Below are positions 40,401 through 45,830 of a stretch of DNA of 45,830 bases, piece by piece. Below the pieces are notes generated by a model. It did no database searches and was not told the origin of the DNA. It saw only the letters and a program-made list of their open reading frames with translations. How positions within the stretch are numbered: position 1 is the stretch's first letter; every line of letters begins with the position of its first letter. Origin of the DNA: Bacteroidales bacterium (GTDB lineage Bacteria > Bacteroidota > Bacteroidia > Bacteroidales > Muribaculaceae); contig JAJBUG010000004.1 of assembly GCA_020860515.1 (NCBI GenBank), positions 14,945-60,774 on the forward strand, read 5' to 3'. Position numbers and translations under genes: made by a program.

Positions 40401-42091
40401 CGCTCGACCCCGAAAAGATAGAAAAGTTCAACACCGCGCTGAGCAATCTGCGCAAGGCCCGGATAAGCGACACCAACAGCCCCCTGAGCGCGCTGACCCC
40501 CGAATACATACGCGAGCGCAAGGCCGCGCAGGAAGAGCTGAACGACGCAGAGCGCACCAGCACCCAGCTGACGCAGAAACAGGCTGACGCGCAGGAAAAG
40601 GTAAGCCAGACCGTAGGACGAATAATGACAAAGCTGAACGCAGCCACCAATGGCAAGGTGACTCTCGGCGCGGATGAGATAACCGACGGGGCGACCTTGC
40701 AGCAGACCATAGACGGAATGAGCCAGATGGAGGATGTGGCGCAGGAGGACATCGAGGCGCTTGAGGAACTGAACGCCCAATTAGGAGACGCGCAGGTCAA
40801 CCTTCAAAACTCAACCGACGCGGCCAACAAGGCCAAGACCACATTCGAGAGGCTGGCGGAGGCCTTCAAGGCGAAGTTCGAGGGATGGCAGGATCCGCTG
40901 AACAAAGCACTTGGGGCATTCGAGAAAATAAACGAGACGCTGGCCGGGGTCAACGAGGCATTCAGCAGCATAAAGGGGACCGCCGAGGCATTGGGAGCCG
41001 ACACGGGGGTGGGCAGCGACTGGGACAATGCCGAAAAAATGCTCCAGGGAGTGACAGGCATCACCGGCGGCATCAGCGATGCGATAAAGAGCGCGCTGAC
41101 CGGCAACGTAGGCGGGGTGCTGAGCGGCATCGCGTCGGCTTTCACCAGCCCGATCAACGCGGTGGTAGCAATCCATGACAACAAGCGAGAGAAGGCCATA
41201 CAGCGAATCCAGGACGAAGTGGAGGAGCTGCAGCGAATAAACAAGAGGCTCGACCGCGCCCTTGACGGGCAGTACAGCAAGGAAGCCGCCAGCACCTACG
41301 CAGAGCAGATAGAGAACGCGGAGCAGCAAATCGCCCTTATAAACCAGCAGATCCGCGAGGAGCAGGACAAAAAGAACAGCGACAGCGACCGCATACAGGA
41401 ATGGCGCGACCAGATAGAAGAGCTGCAAAACGACATCGAAGACTACAAGGCCGCGGCCCTCGACGCCATACTGGGCGAAGACGTGGCCACCAGCATCGAC
41501 AACTTCGCCGACGCGATGGCCGACGCATGGGGAAGCACCAGGGAACAGGCCAAGAGCGCAAAGGACTACGTGAAGACCATGCTCAAGCAGATGGTGCTGG
41601 AGGCGATGAAGACCGACCTGACCGCGCCCATAGAGAAGCTGCGCGAAATGATGAGCACGGCGATGGACGACAGCCTTGTGACCGACGCCGAGGTGGCTGG
41701 TCTGCAGGACTTCGCCCAGGGCATAGCGGAAATGATCAGCCAGCAGTACGCATGGGCCGACGACATACTCAAGGACGAAACAAGCAGCCAGAGCGGCACC
41801 TCGAAGGGCGGCTACGCAACAGCGAGCCAGGACAGCGTGGAAGAGCTGAGCGGACGCATGGCTGCGGTGCACACCTCGGTCGAGGGCATAAGAATCGCAC
41901 AGGCGACAATGGCCATAGACGTGACCGCCATCAGGGCTGCGATGGACGCGACCCAGGCCAACGCCACAGAGACGCGGGGCCTGACCCTGATCGCAGTGGG
42001 GCATCTGGAGACCATAGCCAAGAACACCAGCAAGCTGCACGACATGAGCGAAAAGCTGGAAAAGATAGAGCAGCACACGAGGAACCTTTAA
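37406..42091 (+). CDS. Tail tape measure protein
   Basis: The 1561-residue protein is the longest in the window. It has long coiled coils in the N-terminal 370 residues (Ala, Gln, Lys-rich) and an Ala/Thr-rich stretch. A membrane segment follows at about 405-435 ('WGWAIAGLTVLVSVIIAVTT'), then helical repeats and a Gly-rich part ('GNVGGVLSGIASAFTSPINA', about 1235-1255). Such proteins set tail length and help DNA enter. At a usual 1.5 A per residue the tail would be roughly 230 nm. A terminal 'EHLIAVGHLETIAKNT'-like helix follows. Confidence 0.92.
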   Translation: MAQGERKLSVRYTFDFASIQNDADRIKKILAGTYDGLKEGQSAITSLKGKITEMANALKGNSAKASFEEMSNAARQTQAQLEGLLRTNQQINNSLHDRMAEVSQAKMQPLSGADAEALNKEYNALAKEIRARAELSGQIGQQLKAVKQLNAEIQAKQDSTAKTQAEASATKTLTQQLSEAKKRMQELAAEGKTASKEYEDLKNKSQSLSAAMKQVSSDSQVQQQVRFRTALMNVKQQMMELEQAGKRDTEQYRLLRAEAERLQRTMYETNTQMRILATPNTKMSATINMMTGLSGAVSAATGTIALFGGENEKVMKIQQKLNGIMAITMGLQSINQTLNKNSAFQVGIIGQLEEWWAACKAKAAAATTADTTAKAANTAATKAGAAATAAETAATNTATAATTAHAFSWKALGIAIKSVPIWGWAIAGLTVLVSVIIAVTTHLNKLTNSQKAMKEAMAKAYTEIQKERSELDLLYRTATNANKPLNDRLIAIQKLQSQYPEYFQNLKQEAILAGDAADAYERLKIAIEQKAIAKGMESMKETAYQNIGKWLDSHFDEKSWLDNNQTKAQTLKSKYTQEQIAKYYPILTALENGTPLTKFPEGITEEGLNELGFVKKWEDSKKEYEEAYKKANKESIEKIAAADKYIEEITDNLPKTIEEQRNAWSGDEKEGYKADPNYYKRMMEKALQDADDYVPRDLGQGMKETPGDIKRRQEQARKDYYKYKNLYDNARFDPKDRSSQMGASDIAGQKVSDLAAQQNLERMNLQLQMEREFEQKRIDIMGDGAEKRRRQQQLDNDTEMANLQERMNQEIQAEVNRQQSLWNAREDAKAKEASAAGKQYQKKAFDSGSLKAHQWGLGYDIDREDNRTGNVEMDEIDLITQRYSHLQTLLLKLQAKRIEDQAKADRQSMDDYLMEYGTMEEKVAAINRAYSKKKSEATNDGDRMKIQQEWQSALEGATFDDWMENRASLAFGEMETLSRETIDQLIEEMEQYRSKILDTLDPEKIEKFNTALSNLRKARISDTNSPLSALTPEYIRERKAAQEELNDAERTSTQLTQKQADAQEKVSQTVGRIMTKLNAATNGKVTLGADEITDGATLQQTIDGMSQMEDVAQEDIEALEELNAQLGDAQVNLQNSTDAANKAKTTFERLAEAFKAKFEGWQDPLNKALGAFEKINETLAGVNEAFSSIKGTAEALGADTGVGSDWDNAEKMLQGVTGITGGISDAIKSALTGNVGGVLSGIASAFTSPINAVVAIHDNKREKAIQRIQDEVEELQRINKRLDRALDGQYSKEAASTYAEQIENAEQQIALINQQIREEQDKKNSDSDRIQEWRDQIEELQNDIEDYKAAALDAILGEDVATSIDNFADAMADAWGSTREQAKSAKDYVKTMLKQMVLEAMKTDLTAPIEKLREMMSTAMDDSLVTDAEVAGLQDFAQGIAEMISQQYAWADDILKDETSSQSGTSKGGYATASQDSVEELSGRMAAVHTSVEGIRIAQATMAIDVTAIRAAMDATQANATETRGLTLIAVGHLETIAKNTSKLHDMSEKLEKIEQHTRNL

Positions 42092-42105
42092 CACCGGATT
42101 AGGAG

Positions 42106-42534
42106 ATGACACCGAAAGAGATTATAAACAAAGCCAAAGGACTGGGAGCGTGCCGAAAGATAGACGACTGCCAGACATGGGAAAGCCTGTGGGGGCTATT
42201 GAAATCGGCCCAGGGGCGAGAGTTCTGCATGAAGCAGGGATGGCCCACGCTGGAGGAATGGCGCGAGATAAAGACGGAAGTGGCCGGGCTTGAGAACTTG
42301 GGCATTTATATCGATCGTGGCGCGGTTTCTGTGGCGGGCGAGCAATTCACCCTGCTGATAGGCGAAACCGCAGGAGATTTGAAATTCGGATCAAACAACC
42401 ACATCCACCGAGCCATGCTGATGCACGGAGCCAAGGCGAAAGTGCGCCTTGAAGGCTGGGCCGTGGCAGAGGTGGCAGCCGATGCGCAGAGCCATGCCGA
42501 TGTTGAACGAACAGAAAACGCGATACTGCTATGA
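42106..42534 (+). CDS. Hypothetical protein following the tape measure
   Basis: The 142-residue protein begins with a helical region ('TPKEIINKAKGLGACRKIDD') and ends with a beta-rich part ('YIDRGAVSVAGEQFTLLIGE', 'HIHRAMLMHGAKAKVRLEGW'). This pattern, between tape measure and distal tail genes, is seen in Bacteroidales siphophages, but no function is given. It overlaps the next gene by four bases. Confidence 0.65.
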   Translation: MTPKEIINKAKGLGACRKIDDCQTWESLWGLLKSAQGREFCMKQGWPTLEEWREIKTEVAGLENLGIYIDRGAVSVAGEQFTLLIGETAGDLKFGSNNHIHRAMLMHGAKAKVRLEGWAVAEVAADAQSHADVERTENAILL

Positions 42535-42965
42535 CTGACGAGCTGAAGATAAACGGAGAAAGCGCATGGGGCAAATACGGCCTGTTCCTGGCTGACGGAG
42601 CCTTGGCGACCCTGATGGCGCCGCCAGCGACGAAGGACCCGATACAGAGCGAATGCCGAACCGAAAACGGCACCCGAACGGCCTACGCCGACGGAGTGAC
42701 TGAGGTGGCAAGCCGCGAGTTCTCGCTTGAGACCTGCATGCTGGCAAAGAACATGGCGACATTCGCGGCCAACATGGCAGCCTTGACAACGACGCTGCTG
42801 AGCGGAGAGGTGACGATAACCACCAAATGGCAGGAGGGCATGGCATACCGATGCCGGTACGTAAGCAGCACCACCTTCAACATGTACGGCCTGAACGGAA
42901 GGATCGGAGCCAAACTTATAATAAAATTCGAGGAGCCGAACCCAGCAAACCGAGGAACGGATTAA
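42531..42965 (+). CDS. Distal tail-like protein
   Basis: The 144-residue protein lies between the tape measure and the tail-tip protein. It begins 'MTDELKINGESAWGKYGLFL' and has strand-rich segments ('GVTEVASREFSLETCMLAKN', 'GMAYRCRYVSSTTFNMYGLN'), as in Dit-type or minor tail hub proteins. The role is inferred from place and fold appearance. Confidence 0.6.
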   Translation: MTDELKINGESAWGKYGLFLADGALATLMAPPATKDPIQSECRTENGTRTAYADGVTEVASREFSLETCMLAKNMATFAANMAALTTTLLSGEVTITTKWQEGMAYRCRYVSSTTFNMYGLNGRIGAKLIIKFEEPNPANRGTD

Positions 42966-42982
42966 AATCATAATTATAACCG

Positions 42983-45830
42983 ATGGCAAAGGACGCGGAC
43001 ATAACCATATACAAGCCAAGCGGGGAAGCGAGGATGGCTGCGCACATAGGCAAGGGCAGCAAACGCGAGTTCACGCTGATGGAGAAGGACTGCGTGACGC
43101 TGAAATTCACGGCAGCGGAGGCCACGCAGCTCCACCTGGGCGACTACATAGAGATTGCGGGAGCCGGGCGTTACGAGCTGACCGAGCCATACACGCCTGA
43201 GAAGAGCAAGACCACAGGAGGCTACGACTACGAAATCACGCTGGAGGCCCAGCACCGGAAATTCAAAAACAAATTGTTAAAGTTTTTGCCCTTCGTGGGG
43301 ACCGGGGAGACCAGCTGGAGCTACACCGACAGCATGGGCGCATTCGCGAAAATACTCCTTGACAACCTGCGCGCGCTGGCCTACGAGCGAGAAAGCGACG
43401 GGACCGAGGCGCTGACAAGCGGGCGCGAGGGCTACCTATGGAACGGAAAGAAAGACTGGGCGATAACATGGGACGAGAGCGTGGACGACACAAAGGCATT
43501 CACGCTGACATTCAGCGACACCAGCATTCTGGACGCAATAGACATGATAGCCGAAGAGCTGGAATGCGAATGGTGGTGGGAAAAGGAAACCCTGCATTTC
43601 GGAAAATGCGAATACGGGGGCGACGACCCGACCGCGCTCAGCTACGGCACAGAGATATGCGGCATAAGCAAGAAGCAGAGCAAGGAAGACTACGCAACGC
43701 GCCTGTACTGCTACGGCAGCGACCGCAACCTGCCCAGCACTTACAGGAAAGAGCTGGTGTTCACGGCTGACACGCTGAACGATGCAAAAGACGAGACTCG
43801 GGACTCGGCAAGGGAGCTGAGCGCGTCATTCTTCCCGAAAGCCATGCGGGCAGTGGGAGCCAAGGACCAGCAGACGCTGAACCTCATGCACACGCATGGG
43901 GGCACAGTGAGCAACACAGCTGCAACCGTGGAAAACATAGCGCTGACCAGCGACACGGCCACCATCAGCGGACTTAACAGCGGATTCTGGACAATAGGGC
44001 TAAGCGCATTCAGGCCAAAGGTGACGATCGATGCGCACACCGGAAACTCTGACGAGGCAGTGGTGGAAGTGAAGCTGACAGCAGTCTACGCGAGCGGGGC
44101 AACCGAGAGCTGGACCTGGAGCGCGACGCAGTACCTGTACGCATTAGGGGTGGCAATCGAGGTGACGGGATTCCAGGACCAGAGCATACAGCTGGCGGAA
44201 GAGACCGCAAAGCTCACAGCGACTGCGACCTATTATTTGAGAATGGGATCGAACAGCTCGGTGGGGATGAGCGTGCAGACGATGGACGCAGGAAAGATAA
44301 CAGCGAGCAACAAATATCCGACCTATGGTGCAACGGGGGTGACGATAGAGATAGTGGACACTCTGACAGGAGAAACCACCGAGACGATCACAGGGGCGAC
44401 CTACAATCCCGACTTCTTGGCCAGCAGCCCGACATTGAAACTCCCCAGCGGCAAAACATGGAGCAAGGGGACGAAATTCAAGCTCCCAGACCTGAACGCC
44501 GCGCTGGTGCCAGCGTCTTACTTCACCAGCAAGTACGCAGTGCTGGACAAATACACCGATCTGACCACCAACGGCATCGTGAACTCGCGCCTGCTGCTGC
44601 CCGAGGAAGACGAAGCTGGAGAGCCGCTGCCGGGATACATCGACGTGACCGAGCTTGAGAGCGAAGAAGAGGCAGTGGAGCGAGTAGTGACATTCGACGA
44701 GATCTACCCGCGACGCACCAGCACGGTGCAGGAGGTGCTGACCGAGGAAAAGACAGACACCCAGGAAGAACAGGACGGGAGCACCACCTACGTGAAATGG
44801 ATAAGCTACAGGATCAAGGACGACCTCTTCAACGAAGAAAACCCATTCGACAACACCTACCTGCTCGACGGGCAGGATTTGGAAATCACTTTCCAGAGCG
44901 GACTGCTGAACGGCCTGACCTTCGGAGCCGCATACCTGAGCGATGACACCTTCGAGATACAGAGGGACGACACTACGCTGCTGCCCAACGAACTGATAAA
45001 GCCACAGGCGGGAGACACCTACATCATATCGGGATTCAACATAGCGATGATCAGCGATGCCAAGGCCGACTACATAGGCAGCGCAGAGCGCGAGCTGCTG
45101 GAGGAAGCCCGCAAATACGCAGAGGAGCTGAACACCGACACGAACACCTACGAATGCACGATGTTCTGCGACTGGGCCCAGAAGCAAGCCGGGGCCGACG
45201 GGCAATGCCTTGGAATCGGGCAGAGGGTCAACCTCTACCACAAGGCCTACTTCGGAGAGGGATGCCGCGAGAGCCGCGTGATAGGCTACGAGATACCCCT
45301 GGACATCCCATACGACAATCCGGTGTACCTGATTGGAGAGACAGCGAGCTACAGCCGACTGGGCGCGCTGGAAAGCGAAGTGAAGAGCGTGGGAGTTAAA
45401 GCCGGCTCAGCAGGAAGGGCCAGCGGCAGCACCACAACCATCGGAGGCAGCTCTTCATCGGGAACTGGCGCGAGCGTGGAAATCATAAAGACCGGGGACG
45501 CTACGGCTGAGACCGACGAAAACGTTTACTCCGCGCTAAGGGCGCTGGAAGAAATAAAGAGCCGCGCATTGTCAAGGCTCAATGCCGACACGGCGCAGGG
45601 ATTGATAACCTTCATGGCCGGGCTGATCAGCAACGGAGCCGTGAGGATAGATTCGACGCTCACAACGCTGGGAGACATAACAGCGGGAGCCGACGCGGTG
45701 ATAAGCGGGCTGCTCCACGCGCTGGGCAATATCAAGGGAGATGGCACGCTTGAAATAGCGGGAGATTCGGAAATAGGCGGCAAGCTGACGGTAAAGGACG
45801 CGATAGAGGCGTTGAAGACCATAGCGGCCA
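42983..45830 (+). CDS. Tail tip / tail-associated protein, partial (cut by window end)
   Basis: The frame is open from ATG 42983 to the window end (949 codons). The start 'GRYELTEPYTPEKSKTTGGY', then 'SILDAIDMIAEELECEWWWE' and 'YGSDRNLPSTYR', is the pattern of prophage tail-tip proteins (gp27-like hub domains) in Bacteroidetes. A beta-rich middle and a flexible Ser/Gly linker near 45410-45470 follow. The last part visible has short repeats of strands ('GEITAG', 'GTLEIAG') as in fibre-like or tail spike regions. An endopeptidase or receptor domain may follow outside the window. Confidence 0.78.
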   Translation, partial: MAKDADITIYKPSGEARMAAHIGKGSKREFTLMEKDCVTLKFTAAEATQLHLGDYIEIAGAGRYELTEPYTPEKSKTTGGYDYEITLEAQHRKFKNKLLKFLPFVGTGETSWSYTDSMGAFAKILLDNLRALAYERESDGTEALTSGREGYLWNGKKDWAITWDESVDDTKAFTLTFSDTSILDAIDMIAEELECEWWWEKETLHFGKCEYGGDDPTALSYGTEICGISKKQSKEDYATRLYCYGSDRNLPSTYRKELVFTADTLNDAKDETRDSARELSASFFPKAMRAVGAKDQQTLNLMHTHGGTVSNTAATVENIALTSDTATISGLNSGFWTIGLSAFRPKVTIDAHTGNSDEAVVEVKLTAVYASGATESWTWSATQYLYALGVAIEVTGFQDQSIQLAEETAKLTATATYYLRMGSNSSVGMSVQTMDAGKITASNKYPTYGATGVTIEIVDTLTGETTETITGATYNPDFLASSPTLKLPSGKTWSKGTKFKLPDLNAALVPASYFTSKYAVLDKYTDLTTNGIVNSRLLLPEEDEAGEPLPGYIDVTELESEEEAVERVVTFDEIYPRRTSTVQEVLTEEKTDTQEEQDGSTTYVKWISYRIKDDLFNEENPFDNTYLLDGQDLEITFQSGLLNGLTFGAAYLSDDTFEIQRDDTTLLPNELIKPQAGDTYIISGFNIAMISDAKADYIGSAERELLEEARKYAEELNTDTNTYECTMFCDWAQKQAGADGQCLGIGQRVNLYHKAYFGEGCRESRVIGYEIPLDIPYDNPVYLIGETASYSRLGALESEVKSVGVKAGSAGRASGSTTTIGGSSSSGTGASVEIIKTGDATAETDENVYSALRALEEIKSRALSRLNADTAQGLITFMAGLISNGAVRIDSTLTTLGDITAGADAVISGLLHALGNIKGDGTLEIAGDSEIGGKLTVKDAIEALKTIAA

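Larger units (their letters stand above)
7734..45830 (+). mobile_element. Siphovirus-like prophage, left part (continues beyond the window)
   Basis: From the tRNA-Pro fragment rightward the genes follow phage order: repressor switch, recombination and replication, small early genes, terminase, portal, minor head protein, scaffold, capsid, connectors, tail tube, tail chaperone, tape measure, tail tip. Base composition also changes: most prophage genes are visibly richer in G and C than the host genes, with AT-rich cargo patches. The right end, integrase, lysis genes and tail fibres are not in the window. The large head and tail set appears complete apart from one frameshift, so the prophage may be functional. 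Confidence 0.93.

Noticed and set aside
40811..42112. Minus-strand frame of 433 codons
   Set aside because: It is antisense to the tape measure; Leu/Val/His-rich composition is typical of a shadow frame.

Overview
The window is a stretch of Bacteroidales chromosome (Muribaculaceae- or Prevotella-like by inference) with a prophage inserted in it. The Bacteroidetes assignment rests on promoters of the TTTG-N20-TAnnTTTG type, few Shine-Dalgarno sequences, and the phoH-purC-menG gene block. The exact genus cannot be read from the sequence.

Host part (1-7733). The window opens inside an AraC-type regulator carrying a 51-bp in-frame tandem repeat. A same-strand block follows: phoH, purC, menG, a DUF3078-type outer-membrane protein and two small exported proteins. 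recQ converges from the other strand. Upstream of recQ on the minus strand lie a tRNA terminator and the 3' half of a tRNA-Pro(TGG).

That tRNA half is the left attachment site of a prophage that runs from about 7734 past the right end of the window. Its geometry predicts an intact tRNA-Pro beyond the right end. No integrase, lysis gene or receptor-binding fibre is in view, so these should also lie there.

Early region (8020-20831). A Cro/CI-like switch has AGAGTAA operators and two facing promoters (8768-9379). A MerR-like small DNA-binding protein follows. Next is a recombination and replication block: SMC/SbcC-like ATPase, RecT, MBL-fold hydrolase, an initiator whose gene contains seven iteron-like sites next to an AT-rich stretch, a DnaC-like loader and a DnaA domain IV-like protein. 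Many small genes follow, including a RuvC-like resolvase and a YopX-domain protein.

Cargo. An AT-richer, self-regulated operon encodes XRE regulator, ImmA/IrrE protease and PIN nuclease (20959-22517). Two further toxin-like modules sit among the head genes. One is a PD-(D/E)xK/CdiA_C-like nuclease. The other is a zincin domain fused, across a frameshift, to the MuF-type minor head protein, with a convergent Cys-rich small gene as possible partner. A possible structured RNA lies just before the terminase small subunit.

Late region. Packaging and head genes (ParB-like, DUF4417, TerS, TerL, portal, MuF) are followed by a small reverse-strand island. Then come scaffold, head fibre, major capsid, connectors, tail tube, frameshifted tail chaperone, a 1561-residue tape measure, distal tail proteins and a truncated tail-tip protein. 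This is a siphovirus layout. Two late operons begin with the same 17-bp element exactly 50 bp upstream of their -7 box, which suggests a shared phage late activator.
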